Shown: one piece after another, positions 1-9,922 of the stretch | Layout: each line of letters starts with the position of its first letter | Numbering within the stretch: the first letter of the stretch is position 1 | Origin: Inquilinus limosus DSM 16000 | GTDB taxonomy: Bacteria > Pseudomonadota > Alphaproteobacteria > DSM-16000 > Inquilinaceae | DNA: 64,000 nt | Assembly (NCBI RefSeq): GCF_000423185.1 | Contig: NZ_AUHM01000001.1 | Location: 1 to 64,000 of the forward strand | Direction of reading: 5' to 3' | Position numbers and translations under genes: made by a program | The notes under the pieces: generated by a model | What the model saw: only the letters and a program-made list of their open reading frames with translations | Databases searched by the model: none | Told to the model about the DNA's origin: nothing

Positions 1-62
1 GAGGCCGCCGGACCCAGCTCACCCTCGGGCGGCAATCCCTAGGGCTGTGTACGGTCTCGGCG

Positions 63-96
63 GCCCAGGCTGGGGATCCGGATCCCCAGCCTGGGC
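63..96. repeat. 34-bp perfect palindrome
   Basis: This is a perfect inverted repeat with 17-bp arms, centred on GGATCCGGATCC between positions 79 and 80. No run of T follows on either strand, so it is not a textbook intrinsic terminator. It lies just before the surviving end of a broken LysR gene and may be a hairpin repeat or the scar of a rearrangement. Confidence 0.75.
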
Positions 97-126
97 TCAG
101 CTTCTCACAAACCTCATCAGACAAGG

Positions 127-309
127 CTGTTCGACATCGGCCTCGCCGTCGCGCAAGGCTACACCTACCATCTGGTGTATCCGGATCGCAGCAGCCGGGA
201 CCAGCGCATCGTCGCCTTCCGCAACTGGATCCTCGAGGAGGCGAGCCTGCCGTTCCCGCCGTCTGTGCCGGATCGAGGGCTGCTGTTCCACGGCCGCGGG
301 GTCGAGTAG
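127..309 (+). pseudogene. LysR-family regulator, C-terminal remnant
   Basis: The last 60 codons before TAG at 307-309 read as the C-terminal end of a GcvA-type LysR effector-binding domain: LFDIGLAVAQGYTYHLVYP, then a W-I-L-E-E-A helix. No start codon or HTH region is present. The preceding bases in another frame give LLTNLIRQG, which is what should precede LFDIG in this family, so a one-base frameshift near position 126 is likely. Upstream of about position 100 the homology stops at the 34-bp palindrome. Either the gene was truncated by a rearrangement or it is a decayed copy; a sequencing error cannot be excluded. It is not expected to make a functional regulator. Confidence 0.6.
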
Positions 310-374
310 TCTCTCGAGGCCGTTCCATTCTGCAGAAGTGACGCCGACCGCTCGGTCGGCCCGAGTTCCCCACC

Positions 375-1298
375 ATGACTGACACCGCCTCCGACATCCG
401 GGCCGAGAGCTGGCTGATCCGCTGGGCGCCGCCCGGCGTGCGGCCCTATCTGACCCTCGCCCGGCTGGACCGGCCGATCGGCACCTGGCTGCTGCTCTAT
501 CCCTGCTGGTGGGGGCTGGCGATGCCCCCCCGGCCGGCGGGGTTTGGCTGGATCGACCTGTGGTACGGGGTGCTGTTCGGCGTCGGTGCCTTGGTGATGC
601 GCGGCGCCGGCTGCACGGTGAACGACATCCTGGACCGCGACTTCGACGCCCGGGTGGCGCGCACGCGGACCCGCCCGATTCCGAGCGGCGCGGTCAGCCC
701 GACCCAGGCGGTGCTGTTCCTGATCGCCCAGCTGCTGCTGGGCTTCCTGGTCCTGATCCAGTTCAACAGCACGACGGTCGGGCTCGGCATCGCCTCCCTG
801 GTGCTGGTCTTCACCTATCCGCTGATGAAGCGGATCACCTGGTGGCCGCAGGCCTTCCTCGGCCTCGCCTTCAACTGGGGCGCGCTGGTCGGCTGGACCG
901 CAGTGGCCGGCGAGTTGGCCCTGCCGTCGCTGCTCCTCTACGCCGCCGGCATCTGCTGGACCCTGGGCTACGACACCATCTACGCGCTGCAGGACATCGA
1001 GGACGACGCCCGCATCGGCATCAAGTCGACGGCGCGGCTGTTCGGCGGCGCCACGCGGCGCTGGGTGGCCGGCTTCTACGCCCTGACCGTGCTCGGGATC
1101 GGCGCCGCCGGCCTGTCGGCCGGGCTGGAGCCCCTGCCCTTCCTGCTGCTTCTGGCCGCCGGGGCGGCGCAGCTGGCCTGGCAGGTGGCGATGCTGGCCG
1201 CCGACCGGCCGGCCGATTGCCTCGTCAAGTTCAAGTCGAACCGCTGGTTCGGCCTGCTGGTATTGGCCGGGCTTCTGGCCGGCCGTGCCCTGGCCTAG
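375..1298 (+). CDS. ubiA: 4-hydroxybenzoate polyprenyltransferase
   Basis: This inner-membrane UbiA-family enzyme transfers the polyprenyl tail to 4-hydroxybenzoate in ubiquinone synthesis. It has 307 residues, normal for the family. The first Asp-rich motif NDILDRDFD is at residues 83-91, followed by the conserved R-T-R-P segment. The second, DIEDD at 207-211, is followed by [10 protein letters not shown]. Several hydrophobic helices separate and follow these motifs. The gene stands alone. Its TAG overlaps by 4 nt the stop of the convergent DUF488 gene. No other ubiquinone genes are nearby. Confidence 0.95.
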   Translation: MTDTASDIRAESWLIRWAPPGVRPYLTLARLDRPIGTWLLLYPCWWGLAMPPRPAGFGWIDLWYGVLFGVGALVMRGAGCTVNDILDRDFDARVARTRTRPIPSGAVSPTQAVLFLIAQLLLGFLVLIQFNSTTVGLGIASLVLVFTYPLMKRITWWPQAFLGLAFNWGALVGWTAVAGELALPSLLLYAAGICWTLGYDTIYALQDIEDDARIGIKSTARLFGGATRRWVAGFYALTVLGIGAAGLSAGLEPLPFLLLLAAGAAQLAWQVAMLAADRPADCLVKFKSNRWFGLLVLAGLLAGRALA

Positions 1299-1636
1299 CC
1301 GCCGAGATATTTGGCGAGCGCGACGGCGTTGTTCTGCCGCTCGTCGCGGCTGGCATAGAGCAGCGTCACCCAGCCGTCCTTGCTCTTCTGCCGCAGGAAG
1401 GCCACCGCGTTCGGATGGGTGTCCAGCTCGGCATAGTAGCGCCGGCAGAATTCCGGCCACTTCTCCGGCTCCTGATGCACCCAGTGGCGCAGCTCGTCGC
1501 TCGGCGCCACGGTCTTGAGCCAGAGGTCGAGCGCCGCCTGCTCCTTGGTCAGGCCGCGCGGCCACAGCCGGTCGACCAGGACGCGGAAGCCGTCGCCCTC
1601 CTCGGGCGGGTCGTAGACGCGCTTGACCCGGATCAT
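1295..1636 (-). CDS. DUF488 (YeaO-like) family protein
   Basis: A small cytoplasmic protein of 113 residues of the DUF488/YeaO family, whose biochemical role is unsettled. Diagnostic segments are V-x-R-V-Y-D-P near the N-terminus, VDRLWPRGL at about 21-29, [16 protein letters not shown] in the middle and TLLYASRD near the C-terminus. The start ATG overlaps the TGA of the upstream 59-residue ORF (ATGA), so the two are probably translationally coupled. The end overlaps the convergent ubiA stop. Confidence 0.88.
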   Translation of the reverse strand: MIRVKRVYDPPEEGDGFRVLVDRLWPRGLTKEQAALDLWLKTVAPSDELRHWVHQEPEKWPEFCRRYYAELDTHPNAVAFLRQKSKDGWVTLLYASRDERQNNAVALAKYLGG

Positions 1637-1812
1637 GACCCGGCCTCGTCGCCCTTCCGGGCCTTCGGCGCGGGCTTCGCCTTCGGCCTCGGGTCCAGCC
1701 CGGCATAGGCCGGATCGATCTCGTGCAGGTAACAGGGCGGGGAGCTACACTCCCCGATCTCCGCTTCGGCCGGACCGTCCTTGGGCCGGGCCTGGGCATG
1801 GCGGCTCGCCAT
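1633..1812 (-). CDS. small conserved hypothetical protein with C-P-P-C-Y-L-H-E motif
   Basis: A 59-residue ORF with a clear Shine-Dalgarno, GAGGAA, 8 bases before the ATG. Longer upstream Met starts lack this signal. The core CSSPPCYLHEIDPAYAGL contains two cysteines, a histidine and an acidic pair, suggestive of a small metal-binding or redox module. A Lys/Pro/Ala-rich basic tail follows. The stop overlaps the DUF488 start by 4 nt, so the two form an operon. I recognise the motif as recurring in small alphaproteobacterial proteins but cannot assign a function. Confidence 0.6.
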   Translation of the reverse strand: MASRHAQARPKDGPAEAEIGECSSPPCYLHEIDPAYAGLDPRPKAKPAPKARKGDEAGS

Positions 1813-1937
1813 CTCGTGGTTTCCTCGTCTGCAGCGGCGGTCTGCGCCGACGCCGTGTTCCCGAGTCTCACGCATTCCGGCGCCCGACATCAAGACTCCA
1901 TGGCTCATCGCCGCCCTGCAGGATAGGAAAGACGGCC

Positions 1938-2588
1938 ATGGACGATATCGACGCCTTCATCCGCGCCAACACGGCGCCGACCCGACCGCCGCTGCTGCCC
2001 GAGCTGGTGCTGCATCTCGCCACCGAGGTGACGCCGCTGTGGCAGGCGACGGAGGAGACGCTGCGCCGCACCGGGCTGCCGCCACCCTACTGGGCCTTCG
2101 CCTGGGTCGGCGGCCAGGCGGTGGCGCGATATCTGCTGGACCACCCCGCGAGCGTGGCCGGGAAGCGGGTGTTCGACTTCGCCTCCGGCTCCGGCATCGT
2201 CGCCCTGGCCGCGGCGCGGGCCGGCGCCGCGGCGGTGACGGCGGCGGAGATCGACCCGATCGCGCTGGCGGCGATCCGGCTGAACGCGGCCGCCAATGGT
2301 TGTGCCGTCGCGGTCGACGGCGGCGACCGGATCGGCGATCCGCTGGACGGTATCGACATCGTCTGCGCCGGCGACGTCTGCTACGAGAAGCCGATGTCGG
2401 ACCGGGTCATGCCCTGGCTCCGCACCCTGGCCGGCGCGGGCAGGACCGTGCTGCTGAGCGACCCCGGCCGCGCCTACCGGCCGCAGGACGGGCTGGCGGA
2501 GGTCGCCCGGCACCAGGTGCCGACCAGCGTCGAGATCGAGGATCGCGCGGTCCGCGAGGCCGTGGTCTGGCGCGTGCTGCCGGGGTAA
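1938..2588 (+). CDS. class I SAM-dependent methyltransferase, METTL20/ETFB-lysine type
   Basis: A 216-residue class I methyltransferase. PPPYWAFAWVGGQAVARYLLD, a W-rich segment, precedes the SAM-binding loop DFASGSGIVALAAARAGA, and the acidic residue at the end of strand 2 is in AAEIDP. The W-A-F-x-W-x-G-G-Q-A pattern is typical of METTL20-like enzymes, which methylate lysines of the electron-transfer flavoprotein beta subunit. Bacterial members are often labelled PrmA-like or nicotinamide N-methylase. The ATG is chosen for GGAAAG upstream; longer in-frame starts run through the promoter region of the divergent 59-aa gene. The substrate assignment is inference. Confidence 0.8.
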   Translation: MDDIDAFIRANTAPTRPPLLPELVLHLATEVTPLWQATEETLRRTGLPPPYWAFAWVGGQAVARYLLDHPASVAGKRVFDFASGSGIVALAAARAGAAAVTAAEIDPIALAAIRLNAAANGCAVAVDGGDRIGDPLDGIDIVCAGDVCYEKPMSDRVMPWLRTLAGAGRTVLLSDPGRAYRPQDGLAEVARHQVPTSVEIEDRAVREAVVWRVLPG

Positions 2589-2608
2589 GCCCCCGGGGCG
2601 GCGCCGGC

Positions 2609-3799
2609 TCAGTTGGTGGTCGGCGCCGCCGGTGTCGTTGTGCCCGGTGCCGCCGGGCTGGTCGCCGGAGGCGGCGTGACGGCCGGAGCTGCAGGCTCGG
2701 TCGCGGCCGGAGCCGGCGCCGCCGGAGCTGCCGGCTCGGTCACCGCAGGGGCCGCCGGAGCCGCAGGCGCTTCCACGGGTTCGGCCGGGGTCGCCGGCGT
2801 CTCGGCCGGTGCGGCCGGAGTCTCTGGCGCGGTGGGAGCGGTCGTGGCCGGGGCGGCGGGCTGGGTCGGAGTTCCGGTTGCGGGAGCCGTGCCGGCCCCG
2901 GCCGGAGCAGGCGTCGCCGGCGCGCCGGTCTCGCCCGGCGCGGTCTGGCCGGGCGCCGTCTGGGCCGGGGTCTCGGCCGCCGGCTGCGCCGCCCTCTTCG
3001 CCGCCGCCTGGCGGCGTGCCGCGGCACGGGCCAAATACGCCTGCCGCGCCTCGTCCTTGTTGGCGTAGACGTCCGGGTAGTTCACCGGCTGGCCGAACTC
3101 GTCCGGGAAGCGGGTGAAATAACCGATGAAGACCGGAATCTCCTCCGGCAGGCGCTCGGTGTACATGCGGCCGGTGCGGATCTTCCGGTCGATCTCGTCG
3201 ACGCTGACGCCATCGGCCCAGGCCGCCAGCTCCCGGACCTGCTGGACCCGGACGCAGCCATGGCTCAGCGCCCGCTTCTCGCGGCCGAAATAGTTCTTCT
3301 GCGGCGTGTCGTGCAGATAGATGGACTGGTCGTTGTCGAGCTCGAGCTTCAGCCGGCCGAGCGGGCTGCGCGGCCCCGACGGGATGTAGACGCTGGCCTC
3401 GTTGCGGACGATCGACGGCGTCGGGGTCCAGTCCGGGTTGTACTTGATCGCGTACATGTTCGACATCAGCTCGGGCGTCGAGGTCGCCGGAGCCCCGACC
3501 ACGACCTTGCTGCGGAGCACGGGCGCGCCGTCCTGAAAGGCGATCAGCTCATAGGACGGGATGTTGACCAGGATGAACTTGCCGCGCGCCGGGATCGCGA
3601 CATTGACGCCGGCGTCACGCATCGCCTGGACGAAGGGGGACAAGGGCGGCGGCGCGGGCTGCTCCGGCGCCGGCAGGCTGGCGGTCTGCTGCGTCCCGGC
3701 CGGCACGCAGGCGGCGAGCGCCAGGATCGAGGCGACCGCCAGGGCGGCACGGGCGATCGGCCCGCGGTGGTTGGGCGCGCTCTTGGAACAGGCGGTCAT
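2609..3799 (-). CDS. L,D-transpeptidase (YkuD) lipoprotein
   Basis: A periplasmic L,D-transpeptidase that would form 3-3 crosslinks in peptidoglycan or attach proteins to it. The start is the ATG behind AGGGGAATTCGTG; 20 further codons upstream are possible but lack a ribosome site. The lipobox L-A-A-C puts the lipid cysteine at residue 31. The YkuD domain spans about 70-250 with the catalytic SHGCVRV at 179-185 (Cys182). From about residue 265 there is a long Ala/Pro/Thr-rich, low-complexity tail of about 130 residues, probably a flexible spacer. The gene is monocistronic and convergent with the methyltransferase. Confidence 0.9.
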   Translation of the reverse strand: MTACSKSAPNHRGPIARAALAVASILALAACVPAGTQQTASLPAPEQPAPPPLSPFVQAMRDAGVNVAIPARGKFILVNIPSYELIAFQDGAPVLRSKVVVGAPATSTPELMSNMYAIKYNPDWTPTPSIVRNEASVYIPSGPRSPLGRLKLELDNDQSIYLHDTPQKNYFGREKRALSHGCVRVQQVRELAAWADGVSVDEIDRKIRTGRMYTERLPEEIPVFIGYFTRFPDEFGQPVNYPDVYANKDEARQAYLARAAARRQAAAKRAAQPAAETPAQTAPGQTAPGETGAPATPAPAGAGTAPATGTPTQPAAPATTAPTAPETPAAPAETPATPAEPVEAPAAPAAPAVTEPAAPAAPAPAATEPAAPAVTPPPATSPAAPGTTTPAAPTTN

Positions 3800-3936
3800 C
3801 ACGAATTCCCCTTCCGTCTCGGACGGCCGGGCAGTCGAACCCGGGGCCGTTGCATTCATTTAGTTGCCGGTACTCGGCCCGGCAATCGAAAGACTGCATA
3901 GGCCCCACGAGTTCTTGCATCGCCGGTCGATATGGC

Positions 3937-3964
3937 AAAAAAGGGGCGCTCCGAAGAGCGCCCC
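3937..3964 (-). terminator. Rho-independent terminator of groESL
   Basis: On the minus strand a 9-bp stem (GGGGCGCTC / GAGCGCCCC, loop of 4) is followed by six T residues. It lies 36 bases beyond the groEL stop. Confidence 0.9.
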
Positions 3965-3999
3965 TCCACAATTCGACTTCAGGGTATCCGATCCGGGGA

Positions 4000-5658
<1,659 letters not shown>

Positions 5659-5690
5659 CTATCTTTCGGGATTCCGGTACGGGCGGGCGA

Positions 5691-6002
5691 TCAGGCGGCC
5701 TTGGCCGACTTCTTCGCGGTGATGATGCCGAGGATGTCGCTCTCCTTCATGATCAGGAGATCCTGGCCGTCGAGCTTCACCTCGGTGCCCGACCACTTGC
5801 CGAACAGGATCCGGTCGCCGGCCTTGACGTCCAGCGGCTGCAGCTTGCCGGCCTCGTCGCGGACGCCCGCGCCGACGGCGATCACCTCGCCCTCCTGGGG
5901 CTTCTCCTTGGCGGTGTCCGGGATGATGATCCCGCCCGCGGTCTTCTCGTTCTGCTCGATACGGCGCACCAGCACACGGTCGTGCAGGGGACGGAATTGC
6001 AT
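5691..6002 (-). CDS. groES: 10-kDa co-chaperonin GroES
   Basis: The lid of the GroEL chamber, 103 residues. The start [14 protein letters not shown] fits the family and follows GGGAG with 8-base spacing; a GTG five codons upstream is possible but overlaps this signal. The mobile loop corresponds to the [10 protein letters not shown] segment at about 19-28. The C-terminus carries a short extra KKSAKAA tail. It is the first gene of groESL. Confidence 0.97.
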   Translation of the reverse strand: MQFRPLHDRVLVRRIEQNEKTAGGIIIPDTAKEKPQEGEVIAVGAGVRDEAGKLQPLDVKAGDRILFGKWSGTEVKLDGQDLLIMKESDILGIITAKKSAKAA

Positions 6003-6059
6003 CGCTCGCTCTCCCACTTTCGTTTAGAGATCTGCGTTCAGGACCTGCCCCGGCCGTCG

Positions 6060-6086
6060 TTAGCACTCTCGGCCGGTGAGTGCTAC
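6060..6086 (-). promoter_or_regulatory. CIRCE operator (HrcA site)
   Basis: Reading the plus strand, TTAGCACTC, a 9-base spacer and GAGTGCTA followed by C match the CIRCE consensus TTAGCACTC-N9-GAGTGCTAA at all but the last base. It sits between the promoter and groES, so HrcA repression of groESL is expected. hrcA itself is not in the window. Confidence 0.93.
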
Positions 6087-6088
6087 GC

Positions 6089-6116
6089 ATTTAAGGGGAC
6101 GGCGGAAACGGGTCAA
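6089..6116 (-). promoter_or_regulatory. groESL promoter, housekeeping/heat-shock sigma type
   Basis: On the minus strand TTGACC (6116-6111), a 16-base spacer and TTAAAT (6094-6089) form a near-consensus promoter. CCTTGACC and CCCCTTAAAT also resemble alphaproteobacterial sigma-32 elements. The predicted start falls inside CIRCE. Confidence 0.7.
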
Positions 6117-6136
6117 GGCCCGCGCGAAGATTCTCT

Positions 6137-7417
6137 TCAGCGGAAGAGGGCCGGCAGCCAGAGCGACAGCGCCGGGATGTAGGTCACGGCCAGAAGCACC
6201 ACGACGGAAGCGCCGAAGAACGGCCAGATCGTGCGCATCGCCTCGCGGATCGTTATCCGGCCCACGGCACAGCTGACGAACAGCACCGAGCCGACCGGCG
6301 GCGTGTTCAGGCCGATGCCGGCGTTGAGGATCAGGATCACGCCGAAATGGACAGGGTCGATGCCGAAGGCCTTGACCACGGGCAACAGCACGGGGGTGCA
6401 GATGATGATCATCGGCGCCATGTCCATGAAGGTGCCGAGGATCAGAAGCGCGATGTTGATCAGCAGCAGCACGGCGATCGGATCGCTGGAGATCGCGTTG
6501 ATCGCCGCGACCGTCGCGGTCTGCACCTGCAGCAGCGCCATCAGCCAGCCGAAGGCGCCGGCCGTGCCGATCACCAGCAGCACCATCGCCGTGGTGCGCA
6601 CCGCCCCCTGCACCGCCTCGACGAAACCTTTCCAGTCGAGCTCGCGGTAGACCAGCAGCGCCACCAGGAAGGCGTAGATCACCGCGATGCAGGAGCTTTC
6701 GGTCGCGGTGAAGATGCCGGACCGAACGCCGCCGAAGATGATGCCGATCAGCAGGATTCCCGGCAGCGCCAGGACGAGATAGCAGCCGACGGCGCGCAGG
6801 CCGGGAAACGGGTCGGCCGGATAACCGCGACGGCGGGCGACGATATAGGCCGTCACCATCAGGGCGGCGGCCAGCAGCATGCCCGGGACGATCCCGGCGG
6901 TGAACAGGTCGGCGATCGAGACGTTGCCGCCCGCCGCGATCGAATAGAGAATCATGTTGTGCGACGGCGGGATCATCAGGGCGATGATCGCTGAGTTGGC
7001 GGTGACGTTGACCGCGTAGTCCCTGGCATAGCCGCGTGCCGCCATCTGCGGGATCATCAGCCCGCCGATCGCCGAGGCGTCGGCCACCGCCGAACCGGAG
7101 ATGCCGCCGAACAGGGTCGAGGCCACCACATTGACCTGGCCCAGCCCACCGCGCATATGGCCGACCAGGCTGGCGGCGAAGCGGATCAGCCGCGCCGCGA
7201 TGCCGCCCCGGATCATCAGGTCGCCGGCGAAGATGAAGAACGGGATCGCCATCATGGCGAAGGCGTTCATGCCGGAGTTGATCTGCTGGAACACCACCAC
7301 CGGCGGCAGGCCCATATAGACCACCGTCGCCAGGGAGGAGATGCCGAGACAGAAGGCGATCGGCATGCCGATCAGCATCAGCAGCGTGAAGCTGCCGAAC
7401 AGGATCCACAGCTCCAT
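6137..7417 (-). CDS. dctM: TRAP transporter large permease DctM
   Basis: The 12-helix membrane subunit of a tripartite ATP-independent periplasmic transporter, using the sodium gradient for solute uptake. The 426-residue length fits the family, as do G-x-P-I-A-F near the N-terminus, STLFGGISGSAVADASAIGG, the I-P-P-S-H-N segment and N-x-G-I-G-L-N-T-P-P-V-G near the C-terminus. The ATG shares one base with the TGA of dctQ (TGATG), so the two are coupled. It is the last gene of dctP-dctQ-dctM. The substrate is not fixed by the permease; a sugar acid is plausible from the FCD regulator next door. Confidence 0.96.
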   Translation of the reverse strand: MELWILFGSFTLLMLIGMPIAFCLGISSLATVVYMGLPPVVVFQQINSGMNAFAMMAIPFFIFAGDLMIRGGIAARLIRFAASLVGHMRGGLGQVNVVASTLFGGISGSAVADASAIGGLMIPQMAARGYARDYAVNVTANSAIIALMIPPSHNMILYSIAAGGNVSIADLFTAGIVPGMLLAAALMVTAYIVARRRGYPADPFPGLRAVGCYLVLALPGILLIGIIFGGVRSGIFTATESSCIAVIYAFLVALLVYRELDWKGFVEAVQGAVRTTAMVLLVIGTAGAFGWLMALLQVQTATVAAINAISSDPIAVLLLINIALLILGTFMDMAPMIIICTPVLLPVVKAFGIDPVHFGVILILNAGIGLNTPPVGSVLFVSCAVGRITIREAMRTIWPFFGASVVVLLAVTYIPALSLWLPALFR

Positions 7418-7941
7418 CACGCCAGCTCCCGCACGCCCTCGACCGCAGCCTCGTGCTCGAGGCCGGCCACCTGCTCGACCAGCCGTTCCGCCGCGAACAG
7501 CGCGATCAGGGCGCCGCCGACGACGAGCGGGATGAAGTCGAAGCCACCCGGCAGGTCGAGGACCGGGATCGTCGCGGTCCAGGTGCCGATCGCGAGCTGC
7601 ACCGAATACCAGACCATGGCGCCGCCGAAGCCGAGGATCAGCAGCAGGTTCACCACCTCCAGCACCCGGGCGAGGGCCGGCGGCAGCGTGTGCTGCAGCA
7701 GGTCGAGGCCGAGATGGAAGCTCTCGCGCACGCCGACCGCGGCGCCGAGCAGGATGAACCAGCCCATCAGCTGCAGCGTCAGCGGCTCGGCCCAGCTCGG
7801 CGTGTCGTTCAGCACGTAGCGGGCGAAGACCTGCCACCCGACGGTGACGGTCATCGCCAGCATGCCGATGCCGGCCAGCCACAGGGCGCCGGTGGACAGG
7901 ACGCCGAGAATCCGGCGCATCAGTGTCAGGGCCGATGCCAT
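7417..7941 (-). CDS. dctQ: TRAP transporter small permease DctQ
   Basis: The 174-residue small membrane subunit with four predicted helices. It shows the family pattern W-Q-V-F-A-R-Y-V-L-N-D-T-P-S-W-A-E-P, ending the first helical pair, and the A-V-G-V-R-E-S-F-H-L-G-L-D segment. It links the binding protein to DctM and overlaps dctM by one base. A short hairpin region separates it from dctP. Confidence 0.94.
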   Translation of the reverse strand: MASALTLMRRILGVLSTGALWLAGIGMLAMTVTVGWQVFARYVLNDTPSWAEPLTLQLMGWFILLGAAVGVRESFHLGLDLLQHTLPPALARVLEVVNLLLILGFGGAMVWYSVQLAIGTWTATIPVLDLPGGFDFIPLVVGGALIALFAAERLVEQVAGLEHEAAVEGVRELA

Positions 7942-7967
7942 TCCGGCCGATCTCCCATCGCACGAAA

Positions 7968-7994
7968 GCCGGCCCCACGCGGGGCGGGGCCGGC
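7968..7994 (-). other. intercistronic hairpin between dctP and dctQ
   Basis: A 9-bp perfect GC stem (GCCGGCCCC / GGGGCCGGC) lies in the 67-base gap between dctP and dctQ, without a T run. Such stems often stabilise the upstream message, giving more binding protein than permease. That role is inference. Confidence 0.6.
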
Positions 7995-8008
7995 CGGGTG
8001 ACGTTGCT

Positions 8009-8983
8009 TCACTGGACCGCGCGGATGCGCTCCACCAGCGACTTCAGGCTCTCATTGGTGACGAACTTGTCGTAGACCGGCCCCATCGCGGCGCTGAACG
8101 AGGCCTTGTCGACGGTGATGACCTCGGCGCCGCCGGCCCGCACCTTCTCCTCCGACTGCTTCTCGCGCGCGGTCCACAGCTCGCGCATCTTGGCCACCGA
8201 TTCCTTCGCCGCCTGGCGCAGCAGCGCCTGGTCGTCGGGCGACAGCCGGTCCCAGGAGATCTTGGAGATCACCAGCACCTCGGGCGTCAGCGAGTGCTCG
8301 GTCAGGGTGTAGTGCTTCGCCACCTCGAAATGGCGCGAGGATTCGTAGGACGGCCAGTTGTTCTCCGCCCCGTCGACGACGCCGGTCTCCAGCGACGAAT
8401 AAACCTCGCCGAAGGGCATCGGCGTCGGGTTGGCGCCGAAGGCCTGCATCATCGCGATCCACAGGTCGGATTGCTGGACCCGGATCTTCAGCCCCTTCAT
8501 GTCGTCGATCGAGCGGATCGCCTTCTTCGTCGTGTAGAACGAACGCGCGCCGGAATCGTAGAAGGCGAGGCCGATCAGCCCGTGCGGCTCGAACGCCTTC
8601 AGGATCTCGTCGCCGATCGGCCCGTCCACCACCTTGTGCATGTGGTCGACCGAACGGAACAGGAAGGGCAGGCCCAGCACCTGCGTCTCCGGCACCAGGT
8701 TGTTGAACGGCGCCGTGTTCACCCGGTTCATGTCGATCACACCGAAGCGGGTCTGCTCGATCGTGTCCTTCTCGGCGCCGAGCTGGGCGTTGTTGAAGAC
8801 CTGGATCTTGATCCGGCCGCCGGTCCGCTGCTCCATCAGCTCGCCGATGTATTTCACCGCCTCCACCGTCGGATAGCCGTCCGGATGGATGTCGGCCGAG
8901 CGCAGCGTCACGCTCTGCGCCGAGGCCGGGAGGGCCGCCAGCGACAGCGCCGCCCCCAGGACCAATGCCGCGATGGATTTCAC
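8009..8983 (-). CDS. dctP: TRAP transporter substrate-binding protein DctP
   Basis: A periplasmic solute receptor of 324 residues. A Sec signal peptide ends in ALPASA just before Gln23. The mature protein starts with the typical [19 protein letters not shown] strand. The R-V-Q-Q-S segment near 170 contains the conserved arginine that binds the substrate carboxylate, and the N-W-P-S-Y segment comes after it. The first residues follow the family that takes up uronates and other sugar acids. It is the first gene of dctPQM, divergent from the GntR/FCD regulator. Confidence 0.94.
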   Translation of the reverse strand: MKSIAALVLGAALSLAALPASAQSVTLRSADIHPDGYPTVEAVKYIGELMEQRTGGRIKIQVFNNAQLGAEKDTIEQTRFGVIDMNRVNTAPFNNLVPETQVLGLPFLFRSVDHMHKVVDGPIGDEILKAFEPHGLIGLAFYDSGARSFYTTKKAIRSIDDMKGLKIRVQQSDLWIAMMQAFGANPTPMPFGEVYSSLETGVVDGAENNWPSYESSRHFEVAKHYTLTEHSLTPEVLVISKISWDRLSPDDQALLRQAAKESVAKMRELWTAREKQSEEKVRAGGAEVITVDKASFSAAMGPVYDKFVTNESLKSLVERIRAVQ

Positions 8984-9006
8984 GAACGCCTCCCTCCCTC
9001 ATGCGC

Positions 9007-9058
9007 CTGGTATGATCAGGCCGCGGTCTAGTATGGTAAGTACGAGCCTAGTATGGTA
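9007..9058. promoter_or_regulatory. repeated operator between dctP and the GntR regulator
   Basis: CTAGTATGGTA occurs twice, at 9028-9038 and 9048-9058, exactly 20 bases (two helical turns) apart. A related CTGGTATGATC is at 9007-9017. GTATGGTAC-type half-sites resemble operators of GntR/FCD regulators. The block lies in the divergent intergenic region and probably controls both genes. Confidence 0.65.
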
Positions 9059-9081
9059 CCTGGATTGACGCAATATCCCTC

Positions 9082-9777
9082 GTGGGCTCCCGTCGCATGG
9101 CACCGCTCGATCTTCTCGACCAGACCACCAGCATCGCCCGGCTGATCGAGCTCGAGATCCGCAAGGCCATCGTCACCTTGGCGTTGAAGCCGGGCGCGCC
9201 GCTGTCGGAGCAGGAGATCGCCATCCGCTACGGCGTGTCGCGCCAGCCCGTGCGTGAAGCCTTCATCGCGCTCGCCCGGTCCGGGCTGGTCGAGGTGCTG
9301 CCGCGGCGCGGCACCTTCGTGGTCAAGATCTCGATCGAGCGCATGCTGGAGGCGCGCTTCATCCGGGAATCGCTGGAGAGCGCGGTGGTGCGGCGGGCCT
9401 GCGAACGCTTCGACGCCCGCGTGCGGACCCGCATCGACTTCCATCTCGAGGCACAGGAGGCCGCGGCCGCCGCCGGCGAGCATTACGAGTTCCAGCGCGC
9501 CGACGAGGCCTTCCACGCGGCGATCGCCGAGGGGGCCGGCTGCCCGTCGGCCTGGACCGTGATCGAGGATCTGAAGGCGCATATGGACCGCGTCTGTCAT
9601 CTGACGCTGCCTTCGGCCTCGTCCCTGCCGATGCTGATCGCCCAGCACCGCGCCATCCTGGCGGCGATCGACGGACGCGACGCCGACGGCGCCGAGGCGG
9701 CGCTGCGCGCCCATCTATCGGAGATCCTGCGCGCCCTGCCCGCGGTGCAGCGGGAACACCGCGACTTGTTTGCATGA
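9082..9777 (+). CDS. GntR family regulator, FCD domain
   Basis: A transcription regulator with an N-terminal winged helix (about residues 15-80, including LSEQEIAIRYGVSRQPVREAF) and a helical FCD ligand domain at about 85-220. Metal and ligand residues of FCD are in the R-E-S-L-E-S, D-E-A-F-H and AQHRAIL segments. It is probably the sensor for the substrate of the adjacent TRAP system and represses or activates dctPQM through the repeated sites between them. The start is uncertain: GTG at 9082 or ATG at 9097, neither with a strong ribosome site. Confidence 0.92.
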   Translation: MGSRRMAPLDLLDQTTSIARLIELEIRKAIVTLALKPGAPLSEQEIAIRYGVSRQPVREAFIALARSGLVEVLPRRGTFVVKISIERMLEARFIRESLESAVVRRACERFDARVRTRIDFHLEAQEAAAAAGEHYEFQRADEAFHAAIAEGAGCPSAWTVIEDLKAHMDRVCHLTLPSASSLPMLIAQHRAILAAIDGRDADGAEAALRAHLSEILRALPAVQREHRDLFA

Positions 9778-9789
9778 GGCGCCGGTTTG

Positions 9790-9813
9790 GCAGCAGTCCT
9801 GCCCGACTGCTGC
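9790..9813 (+). terminator. hairpin downstream of the GntR gene
   Basis: A 9-bp perfect stem (GCAGCAGTC / GACTGCTGC, loop of 6) starts 12 bases past the stop. Only a broken T-rich stretch follows, so it is a weak or partial terminator. Confidence 0.5.
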
Positions 9814-9922
9814 TAACACATTGATTTTCCTACATATACCCTTGCCCGCGTCGGAAATCCACATCACATTTCCTTCATAGACCGGATGCTCAAGCCGGCC
9901 ATGCAGAAGGGATGGCGAAGGA

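Noticed and set aside
165-1871. Long minus-strand open frame opposite ubiA
   Set aside because: It is a GC-driven shadow of ubiA and DUF488, with no family similarity and a protein rich in Arg, Gln and Gly.
2613-3068. Gly/Ala/Val-rich plus-strand frame
   Set aside because: It is the reverse of the Pro/Ala-rich tail of the L,D-transpeptidase and has no independent signals.
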